NCBI GenBank assembly: GCA_041592335.1
Contig: JBFHQE010000002.1
Coordinates: 62,001 to 126,000, forward strand
Length of the DNA: 64,000 nt
Source of the DNA: JBFHQE01 sp041592335
GTDB lineage: Bacteria; Pseudomonadota; Gammaproteobacteria; Thiohalobacterales; Thiohalobacteraceae
Direction of reading: 5' to 3'
Under the pieces are notes generated by a model. The model saw only the letters and a program-made list of their open reading frames with translations, made no database searches and was not told where the DNA came from. Made by a program: the position numbers and the translations under genes. This document shows, piece after piece, positions 1-7,666 of this stretch (within the stretch, counting starts at the first letter, position 1; the number at the start of each line of letters is the position of its first letter).

Positions 1-1744
1 GCTGAACATGCTCGCCCAGCACCTGGCGTAGCGCGGCATGCAGCAAATGCGTCGCGGAGTGATTCATGCGGGTGGCCGCGCGCCGGGTTTCATCGACATG
101 CGCCTGCAGTTTGTCGCCCACTTTAAGCGTGCCATTTGCCACTTTGCCCAGATGGGTGTGCACATCACCTTTCTTCTGGGTGTCCGTGACATCAAACCGC
201 GCATTGCCGGATGCCAGGTAACCGGTATCACCAACCTGCCCCCCGGACTCGCCGTAGAAGGGCGTCTTATCCAGCACCACCATGCCTTCATCGCCAGCGG
301 CAAGCGAATTCACCGCTGCGCCGTTCTTGAACAAGGCCGTAATGGTGGAGCTGTCCTCGAGCAACTCGTAACCCGTAAATTGGGTTTGCCCCTCGATGGT
401 CAAATCCGCGTTGTAATCCACGCCAAACTGGCTGGCCGCACGGGCACGCTGACGTTGTGCTTCCATCGCCTGCTCAAAGCCCGCTTCATCCATGGTGAGA
501 TCACGTTCGCGAGCAATGTCTGCCGTCAGGTCATAGGGGAAGCCATAGGTATCGTACAGCGTGAATGCGATATCACCGGGAATGAGCTTGCCATCCAGCT
601 TGCCGATCGCTTCATCAAGAATCTTCATGCCTTTATCCAGCGTCTCAGCAAAGCGCTCTTCTTCCTGCTTCAGTACGCGTTCAACCTGGTCCTGCTGCTT
701 TGCCAGTTCCGGATAGGCCTCGCCCATTTCCTTCACCAACGCGGCAACCAGCTTGTAGAAAAAGGTTTCGGTCGCGCCAAGACGGTAACCATGACGGATC
801 GCGCGACGAATGATGCGACGCAAGACATAACCACGTCCTTCGTTACTGGGCAGCACACCATCGACGATCAGGAATGAACAGGAGCGGATATGGTCGACAA
901 TCACGCGCAGTGAACTCTGGCCTTCGTCTTTGATGCCAAGAATCCCGGCCGCGGCCTGCAACAAATTCTGGAACAGGTCGATTTCGTAGTTGCTGTGAAC
1001 ATGCTGCAGCACGGCTGCCAGCCGCTCCAGCCCCATCCCGGTATCGACCGACGGCTTCGGCAAGGGCGTCATCTCACCCGAGGCATCCCGGTTGTACTGC
1101 ATGAACACCAGGTTCCAGATTTCGATGTAACGATCGCCGTCTTCTTCCGGCGATCCCGGCGGACCACCCCAGATATCCGCACCATGATCGTAAAAAATTT
1201 CCGTGCAGGGACCGCAGGGGCCGGTATCCCCCATGGACCAGAAGTTGTCGCTCTCAAACTGCTTGCCGCCGGGCTTGTCGCCGATACGGGTGAAGCGACT
1301 GGGATCAACGCCGATCTCATTCAACCAGATATTGGCCGCTTCATCGTCGTCCTGGTAAACCGTGACCCACAGCTTTTCCGCTGGAAGCCCGAGATCTTCC
1401 GTCAGGAAACCCCAGGCAAATTTGATCGCGTCCTGCTTGAAATAATCGCCGAAACTGAAATTACCCAGCATTTCAAAGAAGGTGTGATGGCGAGCGGTAT
1501 AGCCAACGTTTTCCAGGTCGTTATGCTTGCCGCCGGCACGCACGCAACGCTGGCTGCTGGTGGCGCGGCTGTAGCTGCGCTGATCCTTGCCCAGAAAAAC
1601 ATCCTTGAATTGCACCATGCCTGCATTGGTAAACAGCAGGGTTGGGTCATTACCGGGCACGAGCGGGCTGGACGCGACGATCTCGTGATCGCGCGCCTTG
1701 AAAAACTCGAGAAATTTTCGACGGATATCAGCAGTGCTTGTCAT
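1..1744 (-). CDS. alaS: alanine-tRNA ligase, N-terminal two thirds (cut by window edge)
   Basis: Alanyl-tRNA synthetase charges tRNA-Ala with alanine in the cytoplasm. The minus-strand reading frame opens with MTSTADIRRKFLEFF, the usual AlaRS N-terminus, at an ATG at 1742-1744. It stays open to base 1, giving about 581 of the roughly 870 residues expected. The visible part covers the class II catalytic core and the tRNA-recognition region; the editing and C-Ala domains lie outside the window. Downstream of recX, as in many gammaproteobacteria (recA-recX-alaS). Two long plus-strand frames cover the same DNA and look like antisense shadows. Identity is firm; only the C-terminus is missing. Confidence 0.95.
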   Translation of the reverse strand, partial: MTSTADIRRKFLEFFKARDHEIVASSPLVPGNDPTLLFTNAGMVQFKDVFLGKDQRSYSRATSSQRCVRAGGKHNDLENVGYTARHHTFFEMLGNFSFGDYFKQDAIKFAWGFLTEDLGLPAEKLWVTVYQDDDEAANIWLNEIGVDPSRFTRIGDKPGGKQFESDNFWSMGDTGPCGPCTEIFYDHGADIWGGPPGSPEEDGDRYIEIWNLVFMQYNRDASGEMTPLPKPSVDTGMGLERLAAVLQHVHSNYEIDLFQNLLQAAAGILGIKDEGQSSLRVIVDHIRSCSFLIVDGVLPSNEGRGYVLRRIIRRAIRHGYRLGATETFFYKLVAALVKEMGEAYPELAKQQDQVERVLKQEEERFAETLDKGMKILDEAIGKLDGKLIPGDIAFTLYDTYGFPYDLTADIARERDLTMDEAGFEQAMEAQRQRARAASQFGVDYNADLTIEGQTQFTGYELLEDSSTITALFKNGAAVNSLAAGDEGMVVLDKTPFYGESGGQVGDTGYLASGNARFDVTDTQKKGDVHTHLGKVANGTLKVGDKLQAHVDETRRAATRMNHSATHLLHAALRQVLGEHVQ

Positions 1745-1810
1745 AAGGTATGAATAATAAAAGAAATTTGTCGGCGAAGCTTACCGTATAGCGACTTTTT
1801 CGTCACTCAC

Positions 1811-2326
1811 TTATTTGGCGGAATCCAGTGCGAATTGAATGTGTTCGTGGCCGAAGCCACGATTCTGGAGAAAGCGTGCCTGTTTGGCCCGGGCAGCATA
1901 ATCTTCGGGAGGCTGGCCAAAGCGTTTTTGCCAGGCCTGTTGGGCGAGCGCGTACCAGTCGGCATCAACAGCATCGAGTGCCGCCTGGATCAGGACATCT
2001 TCAATACCGCGTTCACGCAGCTCCGCACGAATCTTTTGTGGCCCTGCTCCCCGCTGAACCCGGGAGTAGACAAAACTTTCCGCGAAACGCGTGTCGCTTT
2101 GCAGGTTTTCCTGTGCGAGCTGTTCGAGAACGGATTCTGTCTGCTGCCAGTCATATCCCCGCTCGGCGAGCTTGTGCAACAACTCGGCCCGGCTGTGTTC
2201 ACGCCGGGCGAGCAGACCAATCATGCGATTACGGATATCGCGCTGGATTTCTGCCGGACTGAGCGCATCGGCCTCGTCCGGCAAAGTCTCAGGATCAGGC
2301 TTCCGCTTCGAGTGCTTCTTCCACAT
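1811..2326 (-). CDS. recX: RecX, regulator of RecA filaments
   Basis: RecX binds RecA-DNA filaments and limits their extension and activity. The 171-residue product shows the helical RecX pattern: a LLARREHSRAEL stretch near residue 38, then ENLQSDTRFAESFVYSR and a C-terminal KQARFLQNRGF segment. It lies directly behind recA, and the chosen start overlaps the recA end by 32 bases, so the two are probably translationally coupled. The N-terminal 30 residues are charged and poorly conserved in character, so the true start may be a later one, for example the TTG codon at about residue 15 or the ATG at residue 35. Function is clear, start is not. Confidence 0.9.
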   Translation of the reverse strand: MWKKHSKRKPDPETLPDEADALSPAEIQRDIRNRMIGLLARREHSRAELLHKLAERGYDWQQTESVLEQLAQENLQSDTRFAESFVYSRVQRGAGPQKIRAELRERGIEDVLIQAALDAVDADWYALAQQAWQKRFGQPPEDYAARAKQARFLQNRGFGHEHIQFALDSAK

Positions 2327-3344
2327 CCTCGGCAGCAGCAGATGGCTTGGTCGGTTTTACCAGCAGTTTGGCGCGAATCTGGGAGTCAATCTCGCGGGCA
2401 ATCTCCGGGTTCTCTTTCAGGAAGGTACGGACATTCTCCTTGCCCTGGCCAATACGGTCGCCGTTGTAGCTGTACCAGGCGCCGGATTTATCAACCAGGC
2501 CTTCCTGCACGCCGAGATCGATGATCTCGCCCTCGCGCGACGTGCCTTCACCGTACAGGATTTCAAACTCGGCCTGTTTGAAAGGCGGTGCCATTTTGTT
2601 CTTTACCACCTTGACCCGGGTCTGGTTACCGATGACCTCGTCGCCCTTCTTGATAGCGCCGATGCGGCGGATATCCAGGCGCACCGAGGCATAGAATTTC
2701 AGCGCGTTACCGCCGGTGGTGGTTTCCGGCGAACCGAACATAACACCGATCTTCATACGGATCTGGTTAATGAAAATCACCAGCGTGTTGGAACGCTTGA
2801 TATTACCGGTCAGTTTGCGCAGCGCCTGCGACATCAGGCGCGCCTGCAGGCCGACGTGGGAATCGCCCATTTCGCCTTCGATTTCCGCCTTGGGTGTCAA
2901 TGCGGCGACCGAGTCAACGACCACCAGGTCGACCGCACCGGAACGCACCAGCATGTCGGCGATTTCCAGCGCCTGTTCACCGGTATCCGGCTGGGACACC
3001 AGCAGGTCATCCATGTTGACGCCCAGCTTCTCGGCGTAGACCGGGTCGAGCGCGTGCTCGGCATCGATGAAGGCCGCCGTCTTGCCGTCTTTCTGGCATT
3101 CGGCGATAGCCTGCAGGGTCAGGGTGGTCTTACCGGAAGACTCCGGCCCGTAGATCTCGACGATACGTCCGGCGGGCAGGCCGCCGATACCCAGCGCCAC
3201 GTCCAGTGTCAGCGAGCCGGTAGAAATGGTGGCGATATCGCGAATGGCACTGGTATCGCCCATGCGCATCACGGCGCCTTTTCCGAACTGTTTTTCAATC
3301 TGGCTGAGGGCGGCGCTTAACGCCTTGCGCTTATTGTCGTCCAT
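2295..3344 (-). CDS. recA: RecA recombinase
   Basis: RecA forms ATP-dependent filaments on single-stranded DNA, catalyses strand exchange and triggers LexA self-cleavage in the SOS response. The 349-residue length is normal. The start MDDNKRKALSAALSQIEKQF is typical, the Walker A motif GPESSGKT lies near residue 66, and the VVVDSVAAL and FINQIRMKIGV stretches (Walker B and the DNA-binding L2 region) are present. The C-terminus is acidic (EDVEEALEAEA), as expected. An AGGAGA ribosome binding site precedes the ATG. It is transcribed from a LexA-controlled promoter about 70 bases upstream and continues into recX. Confidence 0.98.
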   Translation of the reverse strand: MDDNKRKALSAALSQIEKQFGKGAVMRMGDTSAIRDIATISTGSLTLDVALGIGGLPAGRIVEIYGPESSGKTTLTLQAIAECQKDGKTAAFIDAEHALDPVYAEKLGVNMDDLLVSQPDTGEQALEIADMLVRSGAVDLVVVDSVAALTPKAEIEGEMGDSHVGLQARLMSQALRKLTGNIKRSNTLVIFINQIRMKIGVMFGSPETTTGGNALKFYASVRLDIRRIGAIKKGDEVIGNQTRVKVVKNKMAPPFKQAEFEILYGEGTSREGEIIDLGVQEGLVDKSGAWYSYNGDRIGQGKENVRTFLKENPEIAREIDSQIRAKLLVKPTKPSAAAEDVEEALEAEA

Positions 3345-3407
3345 CCGTTTCTCCTGATAATCTTGTCATCTCAAGGGTGACCTGGCCCCGCCAGATCGAT
3401 ACACAGC

Positions 3408-3436
3408 GTTATACTGGATATTTATCCAGTTGTCTA
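3408..3436 (-). promoter_or_regulatory. recA promoter with LexA (SOS) operator in the spacer
   Basis: Read on the minus strand, TAGACA (3431-3436) and TATAAC (3408-3413) are separated by exactly 17 bases and make a good sigma-70 promoter. The spacer contains CTGGATAAATATCCAG (3414-3429), a near-perfect palindrome with the CTG-N10-CAG core of gammaproteobacterial LexA boxes. LexA bound here would cover the RNA polymerase site. The start codon of recA is about 65 bases downstream. Confidence 0.85.
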
Positions 3437-3449
3437 CTGGGTGGCGGAA

Positions 3450-3971
3450 TCAGAAAAACCATTCTTGTAGTACCCGGTATTGCACACCTTCGGGTCGGGA
3501 AACCGACTCCACCAGACAAAAACTCTCAACATTCCAGCTTAACGGCCTGAAATTCTTTGGTTCCCGAATACCGTCCGCCTTGCGCATCAGGGTAACGTGC
3601 GGTTCATAGCGACGTTGTTCCGCTGCAAAACCGCAGGTTTTCAACGCCTGATTCAGGTCGGCAACCAATTGCTGTAATGAACTCGGCACTGCCGAACAAC
3701 CCAGCCAGGCCACACGCGGCTTCTTCCAGTAACCAAAACAATCGAGCGTCAGCGCAAAGGATTCTGCAGCAAGGGATTCCACCGCCTGGCAGTAACACTC
3801 GCGTTGCGTGGCGCTGCTGGCACCGAGAAACGCGAGGGTGATATGCAGGTTGCCTGGGGCAACTCGCCTGCCCTGGCGTGGATCGAGTTGGTGAACAACG
3901 TTGTCAATCTGCCTGCGCGTGGCCTCATCCGGCCACAGCGCAAAGAACAGGCGTTGCGATGCTGCCTTCAT
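3450..3971 (-). CDS. thpR: RNA 2',3'-cyclic phosphodiesterase (2H phosphoesterase)
   Basis: ThpR/LigT proteins open 2',3'-cyclic phosphates on RNA and can reversibly join tRNA halves with a 2'-5' bond in vitro. The 173-residue product opens with RLFFALWPDE and carries the two HxT motifs that define the 2H superfamily: HITLAFLG near residue 44 and HVTLMRKA near residue 125. Its ATG overlaps the stop codon of pncC by four bases (ATGA), so both are read from one message. It lies upstream of the recA promoter and ends about 15 bases before it. Confidence 0.9.
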   Translation of the reverse strand: MKAASQRLFFALWPDEATRRQIDNVVHQLDPRQGRRVAPGNLHITLAFLGASSATQRECYCQAVESLAAESFALTLDCFGYWKKPRVAWLGCSAVPSSLQQLVADLNQALKTCGFAAEQRRYEPHVTLMRKADGIREPKNFRPLSWNVESFCLVESVSRPEGVQYRVLQEWFF

Positions 3972-4459
3972 CCCACGCGGTCAATCAAACCCTGCAGGGC
4001 ATGCACCACCGCGTGGCGACGCACCGCCTCCCGGTCGCCGACGAAACACTGTGTTTCCGTATCGGTTAGGTCGGGCGTGGCCCAGGCAAAACAGACCGTG
4101 CCGACCGGCTTTTCCACGCTGCCACCGCCCGGCCCGGCAATGCCGCTGATCGCCACTGTCAGCTCCGCGCGACTGTACTGCAGCGCGCCCTGCGCCATCT
4201 GCTCCACGGTCGCTTCGCTGACTGCGCCATGCGTGGCCAGCACTTCAGTACTCACGCCAAGCATGTCCTGTTTCGCTTCATTGGTATAAGTGACAAAGCC
4301 CCGGTCGAACCAGGCGGAACTACCAGGGATATCGGTGATTACCTTGGCCAGCCAGCCGCCGGTACAGGATTCGGCCACGGCCAGCATCATGCCTGCCGCG
4401 CTGGCGCGTTCGCCCAGCTGCCGGGAAAGCGATTGGATGTCGGGTGCTTCAGGTGTCAC
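3968..4459 (-). CDS. pncC: nicotinamide-nucleotide amidohydrolase PncC (CinA C-terminal family)
   Basis: PncC deamidates nicotinamide mononucleotide to nicotinate mononucleotide, feeding the NAD salvage cycle. The 163-residue protein is the stand-alone CinA C-terminal domain. Diagnostic stretches are LAVAESCTGGWLA (the catalytic Ser/Thr region), SAWFDRGFVTYTNEAK and AISGIAGPGGGS, all in the family order. The start is a GTG. It sits in the usual recA neighbourhood and overlaps thpR by four bases. Sometimes annotated as a competence protein, although the enzymatic role is better supported. Confidence 0.93.
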   Translation of the reverse strand: MTPEAPDIQSLSRQLGERASAAGMMLAVAESCTGGWLAKVITDIPGSSAWFDRGFVTYTNEAKQDMLGVSTEVLATHGAVSEATVEQMAQGALQYSRAELTVAISGIAGPGGGSVEKPVGTVCFAWATPDLTDTETQCFVGDREAVRRHAVVHALQGLIDRVG

Positions 4460-4476
4460 GAAACAGTCCGCGCAGG

Positions 4477-4779
4477 TTAGTCGAGGTATTCCTCAATATG
4501 CGCCCCGACCTGGTAACTGCCACCGGCGGTATCCGGCTCGGAACGCACGACCTCTACCCGCGCATGCAGCGGCGGTACCAGCGCCTTGTCCGGCACGATA
4601 CGCACTTCGAGTCTGGTGCCCGGTGCGATATTGCTGTTAGTGGTAAAAGCTAATCCCTTACTGCTTAAATCCCTGGCAATGCCCTGAAATATGTCGCCAT
4701 TGGCGAGGTTCTTAAGCTGGATTTTGCAATCCAGGATCATGCGGATGAAATCCCGCTTTTCTTCATAGTCACGTGACAT
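4477..4779 (-). CDS. PilZ-domain protein (probable c-di-GMP receptor)
   Basis: A 100-residue single-domain PilZ protein. The two c-di-GMP binding signatures are visible: RxxxR as RDFIR (residues 9-13) and DxSxxG as DLSSKG (37-42), with the expected spacing and a following beta-rich stretch. Such proteins bind cyclic di-GMP and pass the signal to a partner; the partner here is unknown. An ATG at 4779 is preferred over a TTG one codon earlier. It ends 17 bases upstream of pncC and is divergent from mutS. Two diguanylate cyclases in this window could supply the ligand, but a direct link is inference. Confidence 0.88.
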   Translation of the reverse strand: MSRDYEEKRDFIRMILDCKIQLKNLANGDIFQGIARDLSSKGLAFTTNSNIAPGTRLEVRIVPDKALVPPLHARVEVVRSEPDTAGGSYQVGAHIEEYLD

Positions 4780-4877
4780 CAAGGTGGCTTCCCCTCTAAC
4801 TGTAGGCTACTTGGTACCAGAGCCTCTTTGATAGTTCAAGTAGCCGTTCTGTTTTGATTTGCTTTAGACTTGCGCGG

Positions 4878-7451
4878 ATGTCAGCACCCCAGATGATAAA
4901 TCAGCAGCACACCCCGATGATGCAGCAGTATTTACGCATCAAGGCGGAGCATCCCGATATTCTGGTGTTCTACCGCATGGGGGATTTTTACGAGCTGTTT
5001 TTCGACGACGCCAAACGCGCCGCGCAATTGCTCGACATCACCCTGACACAACGCGGTCAGTCGGCCGGTCAACCCATTCCGATGGCGGGCATTCCCTATC
5101 ACAGCGCGGATCAATATCTCGCCAAGATCGTCAAGGCCGGTGAGTCAGTAGCCATCTGCGAACAGGTCGGCGACCCGGCCACCAGCAAGGGACCGGTCGA
5201 GCGCCAGGTGGTGCGTATCGTCACCCCCGGCACCATTACCGATGAAGCCCTGCTGGATGAACGCCGCGATAACCTGCTGGCGGCCTGTTACAGCGACGAT
5301 GAGGGCAATGTCGGTATTGCCGCGCTGGATATCAGTTCGGGCCGCTTCCAGGTGCAGGAAGTCACGGGGCTGGAAGCGCTGCTCGGCGAACTGGAACGCC
5401 TTAATCCCAGTGAAATCCTGCTGCCGGAAGGCGATCCCGCGCTGGAGCAGATTACCCATCGCCGTGGCATCACACGCCAGCAACCCTGGCTGTTCGATAC
5501 CGAAAGCGCGGCACGCCAGCTGACCGCCCAGTTCGGCACGAAAGACCTGGCTGGCTTTGGTTGCCAGGGCATCCCGCTGGCGGTTGGTGCCGCGGGCGCC
5601 TTGCTGCAGTATGTCAAAGACACCCAGCGCGCCGCCCTGCCGCATATTCGCGGCCTGCGCCATGAACGCCGCGAAGATACGTTAATCCTCGATGCCGCTA
5701 GCCGCCGCAACCTGGAGCTGGAATATTCACCGTCCGGTAAAAACGAGTTCACGCTTGCCGGTGTTCTGGATACCTGCGCCTCCGCCATGGGCAGTCGTCT
5801 GTTACGCCGCTGGATTCATCGTCCACTGCGTGATCGCAATACTTTGCTGTCTCGTCATCAGGCAATCGAGACGCTGCTGATATCGCAACGCTATCCGATC
5901 CTGCACGATCACCTGACCGGCATCTGCGACATGGAACGCATTCTTGCCCGCGTGGCACTGAAGTCTGCGCGACCGCGTGACCTCTCCGGCCTGCGCGACA
6001 CCCTGCGCCGCCTGCCCGATCTGCGTAACTGCCTGTCAAAGATCGATGACCCCTTGTTGAATAAACTGCATACCCAGCTGGGCGAACACCCCCAACTGAC
6101 CAGCCTGTTGAGTCGCGCCATTATCGACAACCCACCCGTGTTGATTCGCGATGGCGGCGTAATCGCCAGCGGTTACGATGCCGAACTCGACGAACTGCGT
6201 GGGCTGTCCGCTAACGCCGATCAATACCTCATCGATCTCGAATCCCGCGAACGAGAACGTACCGGCATCAACACGCTGAAAGTACGTTACAACCGCGTAC
6301 ACGGTTATTACATCGAGATCAGCAAGGGACAGGCGGACCAGGCGCCGGACGACTATCAACGTCGCCAGACCCTGAAGGGCGCGGAACGTTTTATTACTCC
6401 GGAATTAAAGCAGTTCGAAGACAAGGTACTGTCCGCGCGCGAACGTGCGCTGGCCCGCGAAAAGGCACTCTATGAAGCCTTGCTGGAACACTTGCTGGAA
6501 CGCCTGGAAGGGTTGCAACAGTGCGCCGAGGCACTGGCGACGCTGGATGTCATCGCGACCTTCACAGAGCGCGCCGACACGCTGGCCTTGCGTCGGCCAA
6601 CATTGACGCATACCCCCGGGATTCAGATTACCGCCGGACGCCATCCGGTAGTGGAACAGGTATCCGACGCACCTTTCGTACCCAACGATGTGAGCTTCGA
6701 TGAAAACCGCCGCATGCTGATCATTACCGGCCCCAACATGGGCGGTAAATCGACCTTTATGCGCCAGACGGCATTGATCGTACTGCTCGCGCACATCGGC
6801 TGTTTCGTTCCGGCGGAAAGCGCCACCCTCGGCCCCATCGATCGCATCTTCACCCGCATCGGAGCCTCCGACGACCTCGCTTCCGGGCGCTCGACCTTCA
6901 TGGTGGAAATGACCGAGACGGCCAACATCCTGCACAACGCCACCCAGCACAGCCTGGTGCTGATGGACGAGATCGGGCGCGGCACCAGTACCTACGATGG
7001 CCTGTCGCTGGCCTGGGCTGTCGCCGTTGACCTGGCCCATCGCCTCAACGCCTTTACCCTGTTCGCCACGCATTACTTCGAACTCACGCAACTGCCCGAC
7101 CATTACCCTGGTATCGTGAACGTGCATCTGGACGCCATGGAACACGGCGACCAGATCGTGTTCCTGCATGCCGTCAAGGAAGGACCGGCGGACCGTAGTT
7201 ACGGCCTGCACGTCGCCGCGCTGGCCGGTATTCCGAAAGCGGTACTGACCCAGGCGCGGGCGCGCCTCAAGGAACTGGAGGCAGCCAGTCTGGAACCGGC
7301 CACTCGCGGTCAAACCACCGGGGGCCAGATCTCGCTGTTCGAGGCCGGCAGCGAGCATCCGATTCTTGACGCCCTGGAAGGCATCGACCCGAACGAACTC
7401 TCTCCCCGTCAGGCGCTGGATATTCTATTTAAACTCAAAGACTTGCTCTAA
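4878..7451 (+). CDS. mutS: DNA mismatch repair protein MutS
   Basis: MutS recognises mismatches and small loops and recruits MutL. The protein is 857 residues from the ATG at 4878 (MSAPQMINQQHTPMMQQY); an in-frame TTG 24 bases earlier is less likely. The mismatch-reading Phe-x-Glu motif is seen in YRMGDFYELFF near residue 35. The C-terminal ATPase has Walker A GPNMGGKST near residue 618, VLMDEIGRGTSTYDG (Walker B and signature) near 695, and FATHYFELT. The last residues carry the small tetramerisation motif (SPRQALDILFKLKDLL). Position beside pncC-recA matches other gammaproteobacteria. Confidence 0.98.
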   Translation: MSAPQMINQQHTPMMQQYLRIKAEHPDILVFYRMGDFYELFFDDAKRAAQLLDITLTQRGQSAGQPIPMAGIPYHSADQYLAKIVKAGESVAICEQVGDPATSKGPVERQVVRIVTPGTITDEALLDERRDNLLAACYSDDEGNVGIAALDISSGRFQVQEVTGLEALLGELERLNPSEILLPEGDPALEQITHRRGITRQQPWLFDTESAARQLTAQFGTKDLAGFGCQGIPLAVGAAGALLQYVKDTQRAALPHIRGLRHERREDTLILDAASRRNLELEYSPSGKNEFTLAGVLDTCASAMGSRLLRRWIHRPLRDRNTLLSRHQAIETLLISQRYPILHDHLTGICDMERILARVALKSARPRDLSGLRDTLRRLPDLRNCLSKIDDPLLNKLHTQLGEHPQLTSLLSRAIIDNPPVLIRDGGVIASGYDAELDELRGLSANADQYLIDLESRERERTGINTLKVRYNRVHGYYIEISKGQADQAPDDYQRRQTLKGAERFITPELKQFEDKVLSARERALAREKALYEALLEHLLERLEGLQQCAEALATLDVIATFTERADTLALRRPTLTHTPGIQITAGRHPVVEQVSDAPFVPNDVSFDENRRMLIITGPNMGGKSTFMRQTALIVLLAHIGCFVPAESATLGPIDRIFTRIGASDDLASGRSTFMVEMTETANILHNATQHSLVLMDEIGRGTSTYDGLSLAWAVAVDLAHRLNAFTLFATHYFELTQLPDHYPGIVNVHLDAMEHGDQIVFLHAVKEGPADRSYGLHVAALAGIPKAVLTQARARLKELEAASLEPATRGQTTGGQISLFEAGSEHPILDALEGIDPNELSPRQALDILFKLKDLL

Positions 7452-7566
7452 CTCCTTCAGCCCTCACCCCAGCCACACCCCGGTCCACAGGGTTCTTTCA
7501 CCCTGGACGGTAAATTGTCACAACATTTTTACCCCACCAAAGCTTTAAAAATAATCTCTAATAAAA
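7452..7566. other. mutS-wspA intergenic, 5' part: hairpin and AT-rich stretch
   Basis: After the mutS stop there is a hairpin CAGGGT-TCTTTC-ACCCTG (7488-7505) that could end mutS transcription, although no T-run follows it. The rest is AT-rich leader DNA ahead of the wspA promoter elements. No gene is visible here. Confidence 0.35.
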
Positions 7567-7567
7567 T

Positions 7568-7594
7568 TAATGAACTAGCGCCCAATGCCGATAA
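7568..7594 (+). promoter_or_regulatory. sigma-28 (FliA)-like promoter before wspA
   Basis: GCCGATAA at 7587-7594 matches the FliA -10 consensus in all eight positions. TAAT at 7568-7571 lies 15 bases upstream, which is the correct spacing for the TAAA -35 core (three of four bases match). Transcription would begin near 7601, about 65 bases before wspA. FliA commonly drives chemoreceptor and che operons. Whether this genome has flagella cannot be seen from the window. Confidence 0.55.
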
Positions 7595-7604
7595 AACGCT
7601 GGAG

Positions 7605-7620
7605 AGGCACTTATCTTGCT
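7605..7620 (+). promoter_or_regulatory. sigma-54-like promoter before wspA
   Basis: AGGCACTTATCTTGCT has GG (7606-7607) and GC (7618-7619) separated by the required 10 bases. It differs from TGGCAC-N5-TTGCW mainly in the first T. The predicted start is near 7631, 36 bases before the wspA ATG. It follows directly on the sigma-28-like element, so one of the two may be fortuitous. Confidence 0.5.
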
Positions 7621-7666
7621 TACCTGACCGCCAGCAAGCTAATAAAGATAGAAGGATCTGTTTCCA

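Noticed and set aside
38..1753. Long plus-strand reading frames opposite alaS
   Set aside because: They mirror the codon pattern of alaS on the other strand and show no recognisable domain.
2091..3320. 409-codon plus-strand frame opposite recA
   Set aside because: An antisense shadow of recA; composition is typical of reversed coding sequence.
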